Shown here: positions 19,231 to 28,979 of the stretch, piece after piece
Layout of the letters: the number at the start of each line of letters is the position of its first letter
Numbering within the stretch: the stretch's first letter is position 1
Assembly (NCBI GenBank): GCA_021604565.1
Contig: BQJF01000032.1
Location: 1 to 45,057, forward strand
Length of the DNA: 45,057 bases
Direction: 5' to 3'
DNA from: Minwuia thermotolerans
Lineage (GTDB): Bacteria; Pseudomonadota; Alphaproteobacteria; Minwuiales; Minwuiaceae
Notes under the pieces: model-generated
The model's input: the letters and a program-made list of their open reading frames with translations, nothing else
Told to the model about the DNA's origin: nothing
Database searches by the model: none
Translations under genes and position numbers: made by a program

Positions 19231-20116
19231 GGAAATGGTTCTGACGCTGGTCGGCAATGCGCGTCAACCACTGACACAGGCACAGGTGACCGCTGTCCGC
19301 GCAGTAGCCGGTGCAACCGCGCCGGTTCGGGAACTGGGACCGGATGCAGTGGAGTTCGCCGTCGAGGTACGACCTGCCGATGCTTCCGACCTGGAACAGC
19401 GGGCCGTCGGGGCCCTCGACGGGGCGCCGATCGATCTGGCACTCACCGGCAGCAGCAACCGACGCAAGCGCCTGCTGATTGCCGACATGGACTCCACCAT
19501 CATCACGGTTGAATGCATTGATGAACTGGCTGACTTCGCCGGTGTGCGGGACGCGGTTTCCGGCATCACCGAACGCGCCATGCGCGGCGAGATCGATTTC
19601 GAGGGCGCGCTGCTGGAACGGGTCGCACTGATGAAGGACCTGCCGGAGTCAGCGCTGCAGCAGGCCTTCGACGACCGCGTCCGACTGACTGACGGGGCCG
19701 CGACCCTGACACGGACAATGAAGGCCGGGGGTGGCCATGCGGCGCTGGTGTCGGGTGGCTTCACATTCTTCACCGAACGCGTGGCGCACCTTGCCGGGTT
19801 CGATGAGCATCATGCCAACACGCTGCTGTTCCAGGACGGCAAGCTGACCGGCGATGTCGGTCGCCCGATCCTGGGCCGACAGGCCAAGCTGGATCAGTTG
19901 AACCGCATCACGACCGAACTCGGCATCACCAACGACGACGCGCTGGCGGTCGGCGACGGGGCCAACGACCTGGCCATGATCCAGGCTTCCGGCCTTGGTG
20001 TCGCATTCCACGCCAAGCCGATGACGGCGGCCGCGGCAGGCGCGCGTGTGTTGCATGGCGACCTGACCACGCTGCTCTATTATCAGGGGATTCCATTCAG
20101 CGAATGGGCGACCTGA
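19229..20116 (+). CDS. serB: Phosphoserine phosphatase SerB
   Basis: A 295-residue phosphoserine phosphatase, the last step of serine synthesis. It has an ACT-like N-terminal region (residues 1-75) and a HAD domain: motif I IADMDSTII with Asp86 and Asp88, motif II SGGFTFF, and motif IV GDGANDLAMI. GAGGGG lies eight bases before ATG 19229. This start codon overlaps the miaA start codon on the opposite strand by two bases, so its promoter must lie within miaA. Its other neighbour is a crotonase 18 bases downstream, possibly co-transcribed. Confidence 0.97.
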   Translation: MEMVLTLVGNARQPLTQAQVTAVRAVAGATAPVRELGPDAVEFAVEVRPADASDLEQRAVGALDGAPIDLALTGSSNRRKRLLIADMDSTIITVECIDELADFAGVRDAVSGITERAMRGEIDFEGALLERVALMKDLPESALQQAFDDRVRLTDGAATLTRTMKAGGGHAALVSGGFTFFTERVAHLAGFDEHHANTLLFQDGKLTGDVGRPILGRQAKLDQLNRITTELGITNDDALAVGDGANDLAMIQASGLGVAFHAKPMTAAAAGARVLHGDLTTLLYYQGIPFSEWAT

Positions 20117-20134
20117 CAGGGGAGGACAAGGTCA

Positions 20135-20920
20135 ATGACAGACGGAACCGAACGGGTGACCTACGCGGTCACTGACCGGGTGGCGGTACTGACAATGCAG
20201 CATCCGCCGGTGAACGCGGTGGACATGGAACAGATCGGGGCGATCCATGCCTGCCTGAAGCGCGCCGATGCCGACCCGGATGTCGGCGCCATCGTCCTGA
20301 CCAGTGCCGTCGATGGCTACTTCTGTGCCGGGATGGACCTGAAGATGGTACAGCGTGGCGGTGTCTCAGCATTCCGAAGCTTTCTGGAGACATTCTATCT
20401 GGAAACCCTGGATATCCAGCACCGGCTGACCAAGCCGACAATCACCGCGATCAACGGAACGGCCCTGGGTGCGGGGATGACGCTCTCCATCACCAGCGAC
20501 GTGCTGATCGCCGCCGATGATGCCCGGCTCGGGTATCCGGAGATCAATGTCGGGGTGCTGCCCGCCATCCACTTTGCCCATCTGCCCCGGATTGCGGGCC
20601 GTCACCGGGCTTTCGAGTACCTGTTCACCGGAGACATGCTGCCGCCCGAGAGCCTGCGGGAGATCGGTGTGATCAATCATGTCGTTCCGGTCGCCGACGT
20701 GCTGCCGAAGGCCATGGAGATCGGGCGCAAGTTCGCCGCCAAGTCGCCTGCCATCATGGCCATCGGTCGTCGTGCGTTCAGCAGGGCCAATGACCTCGAC
20801 TACCGCCGCGATGTCGCCAACCAGGTGGAGATGATGTGCGCCCTGCTCGGCACCGAGGATGCGATGGAGGGGCTGACCGCCTTCACCGAGAAGCGCAAAC
20901 CGCGCTGGACCGGCAAATGA
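20135..20920 (+). CDS. Enoyl-CoA hydratase/isomerase (crotonase) family protein
   Basis: A 261-residue crotonase-fold protein. The oxyanion-hole segments are YFCAGMDLKMV and INGTALGAGM. The second catalytic glutamate of enoyl-CoA hydratases is present (Glu136 in GYPEINVG), but the first is replaced: alignment of LGGGCEL with LGAGMTL puts Thr116 there. A full hydratase is therefore uncertain, and isomerase, hydrolase or decarboxylase chemistry is possible. It begins 18 bases after serB. No beta-oxidation partners are adjacent, though a CoA transferase pair lies about 7 kb away. Confidence 0.88.
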   Translation: MTDGTERVTYAVTDRVAVLTMQHPPVNAVDMEQIGAIHACLKRADADPDVGAIVLTSAVDGYFCAGMDLKMVQRGGVSAFRSFLETFYLETLDIQHRLTKPTITAINGTALGAGMTLSITSDVLIAADDARLGYPEINVGVLPAIHFAHLPRIAGRHRAFEYLFTGDMLPPESLREIGVINHVVPVADVLPKAMEIGRKFAAKSPAIMAIGRRAFSRANDLDYRRDVANQVEMMCALLGTEDAMEGLTAFTEKRKPRWTGK

Positions 20921-21081
20921 ACCCAAACGAAGAAAACCGCGCATAAACGAACAATTTGTCTTCCCGAACGGTCTTTGTGCGCTGGACAAGTCGCCGGGCT
21001 TTTTGCACTGTGCCGTCAGAACTGGAAAACCAGTCATTGCTTGCTGCCTGACAGGGGCGGCCATATGGGAGGATACGGAAT

Positions 21082-22632
21082 ATGTTCAAACTTGGTTTGG
21101 GGCAGCGGTCGCGACGTGTGCTGACCGCCACTGCCGCGATTGCGCTGGCAGCCACGCTCGCCGTCAACAATGTCCAGGCAGGCTCGCACAGTGGCCCGAT
21201 GAAGGGCGGTACCCTGACCGTCGGCGTCGAGACCGACTCGCGCGGCTTCGATGCCGTCAAGGGCGGGGTGCTCGGCATCAGCGCCGGAACGGTCTCGCTG
21301 GCCATTCACGACACGCTGCTGAAGTACAACGAGAAGACCAAGGAATTCGAACCCAATCTGGCAACGGCCTGGGAAGCGTCCGAGGACAACAAGAGCTGGA
21401 CCGTGACCCTGCGCCAGGGCGTGAAGTTCCATGACGGATCCGACTTTACCGCCAAGGATGTCGCGGACCATTTCAACCGCATCCTCGACCCGGCAAACAA
21501 GTCGCGCAGCCGTTCGTTCATCACCGCGATAACGGGTGTCGAGGTCGTCGACGACCACACCGTCAAGTTCAATCTGGCGCATCCGTGGCTGCCGCTGCTG
21601 GGCAACCTCGCGGCACCGAGCATGATCGGGCTGATCCCGTCGAGTGCCAATGTCGCCGCCGCCAAGCAGAACCGGGAACCGATCGGTACAGGCCCGTTCA
21701 TCTTCGACAGTTGGGCTGGCGGTGACCGCATCACCATCAAGAGGAACCCGAACTACTGGAAGAAGGACGCGGCGCACCTCGACGAGATCGTGTTCCGCAT
21801 CCTGCCAGATACCCAGGCCCGCTTTGCCAGCCTCCGCTCCGGTGAGATCGACCTGATCTGGACCGACCGCGGCAGTTCCATCGTGGATGCGCAGAAGGAT
21901 CCGAAGCTGGTCACTGTCGTGCGCGACGGCAAGGGTGCCGCGATCACCTTCATCAATGCGTCGAAGCCGCCGCTGGATGACGCGCGTGTGCGCCAGGCCC
22001 TTTCTCACGCCTGGAACCAGACCGCGATCCTGAAGGTCACGTGGAAGGATACCCGCCCGTTCGCCGAGCACCCGCTGGGAACCGATTCCACGTGTGATGC
22101 CGGATATCGCCATTACGACCCGGCAAAGGCCAAGGCCCTGCTGGCCGACTATGGCAAGCCGGTGAAGATCAGCATGATCCACACCACGACGCCGCGCGGT
22201 CGCGAGTTCGGCGAGATCTATCAGCAGTTGCTGAAGCAGGTTGGTATCGAACTGGAACTCGTCCCGGTCGATCAGAACACGCTGGTGAAAAAGGTCTTCA
22301 CCAATGACTACATGATCTCCGGCTGGCGGATTGGCGATGCAGACGATGTTGGTCCGCAGACCTTTGCGCTGTCCTATTCCGAGAGCTCCTACAACCTCAG
22401 CCGGCTGAAGATGCCTGAAATGGACAAGGTTGCCTTCGCCATGCGGACGGCGGCTGACCCGGCTGTGCGCGAGAAGTTCCATTGCGATCTGATGCGCATG
22501 GTCAATGACCAGGGCAACATGCAGTACCGTGGCGGCAACCGCTACTACGCCTTCCATGGCACCAACACCCACGACATCGGCATTGACGGTCTGGGTGTGG
22601 TCCGGGTCTCCGGCGCGTGGAAGGACAAGTGA
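21082..22632 (+). CDS. ABC transporter substrate-binding protein (dipeptide/oligopeptide type, family 5)
   Basis: A 516-residue periplasmic binding protein. The signal peptide covers about residues 1-33, with cleavage likely after NNVQA. The n-region carries SRRVLT, close to a twin-arginine motif, so export by Tat is possible. GGTLTVGVETDSRGFD, then FEPNLATAWEASEDNKSWTVTLRQGVKFHDG and FKDVADHFN-like (AKDVADHFNRILDP), are classic SBP_bac_5 features. It is first in a five-gene importer operon. GGGAGGA precedes the start. The ligand is unknown; peptides are only one option for this family. Confidence 0.93.
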   Translation: MFKLGLGQRSRRVLTATAAIALAATLAVNNVQAGSHSGPMKGGTLTVGVETDSRGFDAVKGGVLGISAGTVSLAIHDTLLKYNEKTKEFEPNLATAWEASEDNKSWTVTLRQGVKFHDGSDFTAKDVADHFNRILDPANKSRSRSFITAITGVEVVDDHTVKFNLAHPWLPLLGNLAAPSMIGLIPSSANVAAAKQNREPIGTGPFIFDSWAGGDRITIKRNPNYWKKDAAHLDEIVFRILPDTQARFASLRSGEIDLIWTDRGSSIVDAQKDPKLVTVVRDGKGAAITFINASKPPLDDARVRQALSHAWNQTAILKVTWKDTRPFAEHPLGTDSTCDAGYRHYDPAKAKALLADYGKPVKISMIHTTTPRGREFGEIYQQLLKQVGIELELVPVDQNTLVKKVFTNDYMISGWRIGDADDVGPQTFALSYSESSYNLSRLKMPEMDKVAFAMRTAADPAVREKFHCDLMRMVNDQGNMQYRGGNRYYAFHGTNTHDIGIDGLGVVRVSGAWKDK

Positions 22633-22663
22633 TCAGCAGACAGTTCATCTGAAACACTGCTGA
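22633..22663 (+). other. Intercistronic hairpin between binding protein and permease
   Basis: TCAGCAG (22633-22639) pairs perfectly with CTGCTGA (22657-22663), starting right after the binding-protein stop codon. Such hairpins often protect the upstream message and let the binding protein be made in excess over the permeases. No T-run follows, so read-through to the permease is expected. Confidence 0.4.
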
Positions 22664-22673
22664 GACTGCAGAC

Positions 22674-23627
22674 ATGCGCTACGTGCTGAAACGGGTGCGG
22701 CGGCTGGTCGTCGTGATCTTCGCCGTTACCCTTTTCACCTTCCTGCTGGTCAACGTCCTGCCGGGAGATGTCGCCTATGACATCGCCGGGCAGGACGCAT
22801 CGGAGGAGGAGGTGCAGGCCATTCGTGCCGACCTCGGCCTCGACCGGCCGGTCATGGTCCGATACGTGGAATGGCTGGGCGACTTCGTTCAGGGCGACTG
22901 GGGTCGCTCCTTCCGCACGGACGAACCGGTGGTGGAGGCAATCCTGTCCCGCTTTCCGGTCTCTCTCGAGCTCATGCTGGTGGCGCAGGTCTTCGCGCTG
23001 ATCCTGGCCGTCCCGTTCGGCATAATCGCTGCCTATCGCGCCGGGCGTACGACCGACCGGGCCATTGCGACGGCGGGCTTCATGTCGCTGTCCATCCCGT
23101 CGTTCATGGCGGCCATCCTCCTGATCCTCATCGTCTCCCTGAATCTCGGCTGGCTGCCGACATCCGAGTACGAACCGCTGTCGGAAGGGTTGTGGGCCAA
23201 TCTGCGCGCCTTCATCCTGCCGGCGCTGGCAATTGCCATGGCCGAATGGGTCATCCTGATGCGGGTATTGCGTGCCGACATGATCGGCGTGCTGCAACAG
23301 GACTACATCTCGCTCGCGCGGGCCAAGGGACTGCCCGTCTGGCACGTCATCCTGCGCCATGCGCTGAAGCCGGCTTCCTTTTCGATGATCACGGTCCTGG
23401 GCCTGCAGATCGGCAATCTGGTCGGCGGGTCGATCATCATCGAATCCATCTTCGCCCTGCCCGGCGTCGGGCGCCTGCTGATCAACGCGATCTATGCCCG
23501 CGACTTCATCGTGGTTCAGGGGGTCGTGGTCTTCATCGCCTTTGCCTACGTGATGGTGAACTTCATCGTCGACCTGCTCTATGCCGTACTGGACCCCCGC
23601 ATCCGGACGGAGCGCGCCGATGGCTGA
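22674..23627 (+). CDS. ABC transporter permease, DppB type
   Basis: A 317-residue inner-membrane permease with about six helices. It begins MRYVLKRVRRLVVVIFAVTL and contains the EAA-type loop DYISLARAKGLPVWHVILRHALKP, followed by IIIESIFALPGVGRLLINAI, diagnostic of the DppB/OppB family. It pairs with the DppC-type permease, whose start codon lies eight bases inside this gene. Confidence 0.94.
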   Translation: MRYVLKRVRRLVVVIFAVTLFTFLLVNVLPGDVAYDIAGQDASEEEVQAIRADLGLDRPVMVRYVEWLGDFVQGDWGRSFRTDEPVVEAILSRFPVSLELMLVAQVFALILAVPFGIIAAYRAGRTTDRAIATAGFMSLSIPSFMAAILLILIVSLNLGWLPTSEYEPLSEGLWANLRAFILPALAIAMAEWVILMRVLRADMIGVLQQDYISLARAKGLPVWHVILRHALKPASFSMITVLGLQIGNLVGGSIIIESIFALPGVGRLLINAIYARDFIVVQGVVVFIAFAYVMVNFIVDLLYAVLDPRIRTERADG

Positions 23628-24525
23628 TCCCACGACCAACCGCCCCCTTGATCCGGTGCGACCGACGCTTTCCCGGTTCCGCCGCATGCGGCCCACCACA
23701 GGCAAGTCCGGACAGTTCGGAATCGCCTTCTGGCTGCCGCTCGCCTGGCTGGTCCTGATCAGTTTCACGGCGATCTTCGCGCCATGGATCGGCATCCAGG
23801 ATCCGGACTCACTCGACTTCATCAACCTGCAGACACCGCCGAACGACGCGCATCTGCTCGGCACGGATCACCTCGGTCGCGATGTCCTGGCACGCGTCAT
23901 CTACGGTGCCCGCGTCTCGCTGGTCGTCGGTTTCTGTGCGCCAGTGGTCGGCATGCTGCTGGGCCTGCCCATCGGCATGATCGCGGGCTATTTCGGCGGG
24001 CGCATCGACGGCTTCATCGTCGGTGCCATCGACACCTTCCTGGCCGTGCCCGGTCTTGTCTTGCTGCTGCTGTTCTCCCTCATCTTCGGTGGCAGCCTGC
24101 TGGTGGTTACCGTCAGTCTGGGCCTGCTGTTCATTCCCATATTCTCCCGCATCAGCCGGGCCGCCACCCTCAGTTTCAAGTCGTCGGAGTTCATTCTTGC
24201 GGCACGCACCATCGGTGCGAACGACTTCAACATCCTGGTGCGCGAACTGCTGCCCAATGTCGTGCTGCCGGTGCTGGCGTTCGGCCTTGTGGCCGTTGCC
24301 GGTGCCATCGTGGTGGAGGGCGCGCTGAGCTTCCTCGGCCTTTCGGTCCCTGCGCCGCATCCGAGCTGGGGCGGCATGATCGCAGGCGGTCGCGAGCATC
24401 TGGAGGAATCTCCCCATATCAGCATCTTTCCGGCGATCGTCATGTTCCTGACCGTGCTTTCCTTCAACCTGGTGGGTGACACCCTGCGCAGCCGCTTCGC
24501 TGATGTGCGGGAGGCGGCGATCTGA
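23620..24525 (+). CDS. ABC transporter permease, DppC type
   Basis: About 301 residues from ATG 23620 (MADPTTNRPLD). After a cytoplasmic N-terminal stretch, the DppC features appear: LLGTDHLGRDVLARVIYGARVS, SFKSSEFILAARTIGANDF (the ATPase-contact loop) and ALSFLGLSVPAPHPSWGGMI. An in-frame start at 23581 is possible but would extend deeper into the upstream gene. It overlaps the DppB-type gene by eight bases and precedes the first ATPase by two bases. Confidence 0.94.
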   Translation: MADPTTNRPLDPVRPTLSRFRRMRPTTGKSGQFGIAFWLPLAWLVLISFTAIFAPWIGIQDPDSLDFINLQTPPNDAHLLGTDHLGRDVLARVIYGARVSLVVGFCAPVVGMLLGLPIGMIAGYFGGRIDGFIVGAIDTFLAVPGLVLLLLFSLIFGGSLLVVTVSLGLLFIPIFSRISRAATLSFKSSEFILAARTIGANDFNILVRELLPNVVLPVLAFGLVAVAGAIVVEGALSFLGLSVPAPHPSWGGMIAGGREHLEESPHISIFPAIVMFLTVLSFNLVGDTLRSRFADVREAAI

Positions 24526-24527
24526 TC

Positions 24528-25531
24528 ATGGCTGCGCCCCTGCTCGAACTCACCAACGTCTCCACCCATTTCCATTCCCCTGCTGGTCGCGTGCGCGCGG
24601 TTGACGGGGTTTCGGTATCGCTGGAGGCGGGACAGACGCTCGGCCTCGTCGGCGAGTCCGGCTCCGGCAAGTCCGTGCTGGCCCGCACCATCATGGGTCT
24701 GCTGCCGTCCTACGCGGAAATCCCGGAGGGCAGCGCCATCACCTTCGACGGCCAGAACCTGCTGACCATGGACCGCAAGGCCCGCCGTGCCATCTCCGGC
24801 CCGGGCATCGGCATGATCTTCCAGGACCCGATGACCAGCCTCAATCCGGTGATGAAGATCGGCCAGCAGGTCTATGAGGGGATGCGCCATCATTTCGGCA
24901 CCAGCAAGGCCGCCGGTCGCCAACGCGCCATCGAACTGCTGACCGAGGTCGGCATCCCGCAGCCCGATGTCCGCATCGACCAGTTTCCGCATCAGCTCTC
25001 CGGCGGCATGCGACAGCGCGTGGCCATTGCCATCGCGCTTGCCTGCGAACCAAAACTGCTGATCGCCGATGAACCCACCACCGCGCTGGATGTGACTGTC
25101 CAGTCCGGCATTCTCGACCTGCTGCAACGCGAACAGCGCGACCGCGGCATGACCCTGATCCTGATCACCCATGATCTCGGGGTCGTTGCCGGGCGCTGCG
25201 ATCAGGTGGCGGTGATGTATGCCGGTGGCATTGTCGAGACCGGCAGTACCCGCAGCCTGTTTGCCCGCACCCGCATGCGCTACACGCAGGCCCTGCTGGA
25301 CTCCATTCCGCGCCTGGACCGCCCGCCGCATGAGCGGCTGAAGTCGATCGGTGGCCGTCCGCCGAACCTGATCACGCCCCCGCCGGGCTGCCGCTTCGCG
25401 CCACGTTGTGCGTTTTCCGATGCGCAGTGTGAATCCGCGATACCCCCGATGCAGGCTGACGAGGCCGATGCGACGCACAGCTTCGCCTGCTGGCATCCGC
25501 GCGATCCTGAGCAGACGGCGGAGGAAGTCGC

Positions 25532-25535
<4 letters not shown>
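24528..25535 (+). CDS. ABC transporter ATP-binding protein, DppD type
   Basis: A 335-residue ATPase. Walker A is GESGSGKS, the signature is LSGGMRQR, Walker B is [13 protein letters not shown], and the switch His is in LITHDLGVV. The C-terminal oligopeptide-transporter domain includes [18 protein letters not shown], with the cysteines that usually bind an iron-sulfur cluster in DppD/OppD proteins. It powers the importer together with the DppF-type subunit, whose start overlaps this stop (ATGA). Confidence 0.95.
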
Positions 25536-26494
<959 letters not shown>

Positions 26495-26593
26495 CCGAGC
26501 CGGTTTCCCGCCCGGAAACAGTCTGGTGAAGGTAGCCGCCATTGCCTCCCGGGAACCCGGACGTCATATGGGCGGAACAGGCAGGAGGACCCG

Positions 26594-26971
26594 ATGACCG
26601 AACCGCAGAGCGCCAGCACCATCCACGGCTACCACGCCCACATCTACTACCGGAACGACGCCGAGCGCGCCGAAGCCGCCGTACTGCGCAGCCAGATCAT
26701 GGCCGCGTTCGAGGTCGTACCGGGTCGCTGGCGCGACCAGCCGGTGGGACCGCATCCGCTGCCGATGTACCAGATGGCCTTCGCCGCCGAGAATTTCCCG
26801 GCGATCGTGCCCTGGCTGATGCTCAACCGGCGGGGCCTGACCATTCTGGTACACCCTGAAACCGGCGATGACGTCGCCGATCATGACATTCACCCGCTGT
26901 GGCTGGGGGAGCGCCTGTCGCTGAATATCGATTTCCTGCGCGGTTTCGCCGGAAGACCCGGACGCGCCTGA
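26594..26971 (+). CDS. DOPA 4,5-dioxygenase-like small protein
   Basis: A 125-residue protein resembling the bacterial DOPA 4,5-dioxygenase family (extradiol-type aromatic ring cleavage in a small standalone fold). The key features are GYHAHIYYR at residues 12-20, GPHPLPMYQMAF, and ILVHPETGDDVADHDIHPLWLG, which contain the conserved histidines. AGGAGG precedes ATG 26594. It starts 99 bases after the importer ATPase and may belong to the same transcript. Its real substrate is unknown. Confidence 0.83.
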   Translation: MTEPQSASTIHGYHAHIYYRNDAERAEAAVLRSQIMAAFEVVPGRWRDQPVGPHPLPMYQMAFAAENFPAIVPWLMLNRRGLTILVHPETGDDVADHDIHPLWLGERLSLNIDFLRGFAGRPGRA

Positions 26972-26987
26972 CGGTTCGGAATCCGCC

Positions 26988-27323
26988 TCAGTACATGCGT
27001 CCGCCGTTCGGGATCGGGCGTTCGGGGCCGATCAGGATGACGTTGCCGTCGGCGTCGGGAAACCCGAGCGTGAGACATTCGCTCATGAACTTGCCGATCT
27101 GCTTCGGCGGAAAATTGACGACTCCCGCGACCTGCCGCCCCATCAGTTCTTCCCGCGTGTAGCTGGTGATCTGGGCCGAGGTCTTGCGCGTCCCGATCTC
27201 CTCACCGAAATCGATCCAGAGTTTCCAGGCCGGGCGCCGCGCCTCGGGAAACTCCTGCACGTCGATGATGGTTCCGACACGAATGTCCACGCGCTGGAAT
27301 TCGTCATAGGTCAGGTCGGTCAT
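26988..27323 (-). CDS. csaA: CsaA-like tRNA-binding-domain protein
   Basis: A 111-residue protein, the CsaA length. FQRVDIRVGTIIDVQEFPEARRPAWKLWIDFG opens the OB-fold tRNA-binding domain, and KTSAQITSYTREELMGRQVAGVVNFPPKQIG matches CsaA closely. CsaA is a dimeric chaperone-like protein linked to protein export in some bacteria. ATG 27323 is the natural start (MTDLTYDEF). It is last in the SDR / CoA-transferase run and converges on the DOPA-dioxygenase-like gene. Confidence 0.93.
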   Translation of the reverse strand: MTDLTYDEFQRVDIRVGTIIDVQEFPEARRPAWKLWIDFGEEIGTRKTSAQITSYTREELMGRQVAGVVNFPPKQIGKFMSECLTLGFPDADGNVILIGPERPIPNGGRMY

Positions 27324-27351
27324 GCTCTCGGCTTCCCTGTCTTGCTTGGTA

Positions 27352-28134
27352 TCAGGCCTGGCCCGCATGGGCGCGGGCGGTGCGGGCATGAATCTCCCGC
27401 AGCACGGCCAACTCGGACAGTTCAGGCACCGGGGTTTCCGTGACGCTGTCGGCGAAGCGGATCGCCCAGCCTGTGGCCGCAATGATCTGATCGCGCGTCA
27501 CGCCCGGGTGGATGGTCGTGACGGTCAGTTCCTTCGTCTCCGGGTGCGGTGCCATCTGGCAGAGATCACTGATCAGGCGTGTCGGTCCAAGAGTCTTCGC
27601 CCCGGCCTCCGCACGGCTGTTGCCGCCACTTCCGTGGCCAAGCGAGGTAATGAAATCCAGCTTCTCCACGAAGGCACGCGGCGACTGACGCAGCAGGATG
27701 AAGGTCTCCCGCGCGCTGGTCGCGATCTCAGGCGCGCCGCCTGCTCCCGGCAGTCGCGTCTTCGGCTTCAGATAGGTACCGCCGATGACGGTTGTGTTGA
27801 TGTTGCCGTAGCGGTCCACCTGTGCCGCTCCCAGGAACCCGACGTCGATCCGTCCGCCCTGCAGCCAGTAGCGGAACATCTCCGGCACCGAGACATTGGT
27901 CAGCGCGGTCTCCGCCAGTTCCCCGTCGCCGATGGAGAGCGGCAGCACGTCCGGGCGAGTCTCCAGCGTGCCGGACTCATAGATCAGCACCACGTCCGGC
28001 GCATGGGTCTGGCGCGCCAGATTGGCCGCGGCGCTCGGCTGACCGATACCGACGAAACAGACCTGCCCGTTCCGCAGCGCGCGTGACGCGGCAACCGTCA
28101 TCATCTCGTCGGCGGTATAGGTCCTGTCGCTCAT
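27352..28134 (-). CDS. CoA-transferase family beta subunit
   Basis: A 260-residue beta subunit of a family I CoA transferase. LIYESGTLETRP holds the conserved Glu that would form the CoA thioester intermediate. FLGAAQVDRYGNINTTVIG is also a family segment, as is TTIHPGVTRDQIIAATGW near the C-terminus. I start at ATG 28134 (MSDRTYTADEM), which overlaps the alpha subunit stop by four bases. The acyl group is unknown. The family includes glutaconate, 3-oxoacid and ring-cleavage-product enzymes. Confidence 0.88.
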   Translation of the reverse strand: MSDRTYTADEMMTVAASRALRNGQVCFVGIGQPSAAANLARQTHAPDVVLIYESGTLETRPDVLPLSIGDGELAETALTNVSVPEMFRYWLQGGRIDVGFLGAAQVDRYGNINTTVIGGTYLKPKTRLPGAGGAPEIATSARETFILLRQSPRAFVEKLDFITSLGHGSGGNSRAEAGAKTLGPTRLISDLCQMAPHPETKELTVTTIHPGVTRDQIIAATGWAIRFADSVTETPVPELSELAVLREIHARTARAHAGQA

Positions 28135-28964
28135 TGCACACCCTCCCCGGTCTTGCGCTGCATGACATGGCTGTCCATCCAGGCCCGGAAGGTCTCCCGG
28201 TCCCGGGCGATGGGGTCCCATGCCTTGTAGAAGCTGTTGTCACGCGGATAGTAGCCGTGGGCGTAGCTCGGGAAGGCACCGTTCGGCACGGCTGCGATGG
28301 CACTGATGGTCCATGACGGCAGGATCACCGCATTGGGCCCCCCGCCCAGATCGTCAACGATCTCCTCCACGGTCACGATGGAGCGGCTGGCGGCCAGCAC
28401 CGCCTCCTTCTGCACACCGATGATGCCTTCCAGCAGCACATTGCCGCGCCGATCCGCCTTCTGCGCGTGGATCACGGCTACATCGGGGCGCATTGCCGGA
28501 ATGGCAGCCAGCTTCTCGCCCGTGAACGGGCATTCGACGGAGCGGATGCGGTCGTTCACCTTCGGCAGGTCATTGCCGATATAGCCCCGGAACACCGCAC
28601 AGGGCAGCCCGGCGGCGCCTGCCTCATAGGCATTGGCCATGGCCCCGTGGCTGTGCTCCTCGATCTCCAGCGGCTGCGGCCAGTCGCGTTCGATGGCATC
28701 GCGCATCCGGTGCAGTGAACCGACACCGGGATTGCCACCCCAGGAGAACACCAGTTTCCGCGCGCAGCCCATGCCAATCATCTGGTCGAAGATGATGTCC
28801 GGTGTCATGCGGATCAGCGTCAGATCCCTGCGGCCCTGGCGGATGATCTCGTGACCGGCGGCATAGGGGATCAGGTGCGTGAAGCCCTCCAGTGACAGGC
28901 TGTCGCCGTCCCGGACATTCTCCGCGACTGCCTCTTTCAGGCTGGTGATCACTGCGCGCGGCAT
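28131..28964 (-). CDS. CoA-transferase family alpha subunit
   Basis: A 277-residue alpha subunit. DGDSLSLEGFTHLIPYAAGHEIIRQ opens the CoA-transferase fold and SWGGNPGVGSLHRMRDAI follows, then ADRRGNVLLEGI. It pairs with the overlapping beta subunit to form one enzyme. An SDR dehydrogenase lies 15 bases upstream on the same strand, which suggests a short acyl-CoA catabolic route, though the substrate cannot be named. Confidence 0.88.
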   Translation of the reverse strand: MPRAVITSLKEAVAENVRDGDSLSLEGFTHLIPYAAGHEIIRQGRRDLTLIRMTPDIIFDQMIGMGCARKLVFSWGGNPGVGSLHRMRDAIERDWPQPLEIEEHSHGAMANAYEAGAAGLPCAVFRGYIGNDLPKVNDRIRSVECPFTGEKLAAIPAMRPDVAVIHAQKADRRGNVLLEGIIGVQKEAVLAASRSIVTVEEIVDDLGGGPNAVILPSWTISAIAAVPNGAFPSYAHGYYPRDNSFYKAWDPIARDRETFRAWMDSHVMQRKTGEGVQ

Positions 28965-28979
28965 GGTTATTCCCTCGTC

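Noticed and set aside
21021..21034. Perfect small hairpin ACTGG-AAAA-CCAGT before the importer operon
   Set aside because: Too short and without a T-run to call a terminator, and nothing ties it to a regulator.
21034..22572. 512-codon minus-strand frame opposite the importer binding protein
   Set aside because: Shadow frame. The plus-strand protein has a signal peptide and clear family motifs.
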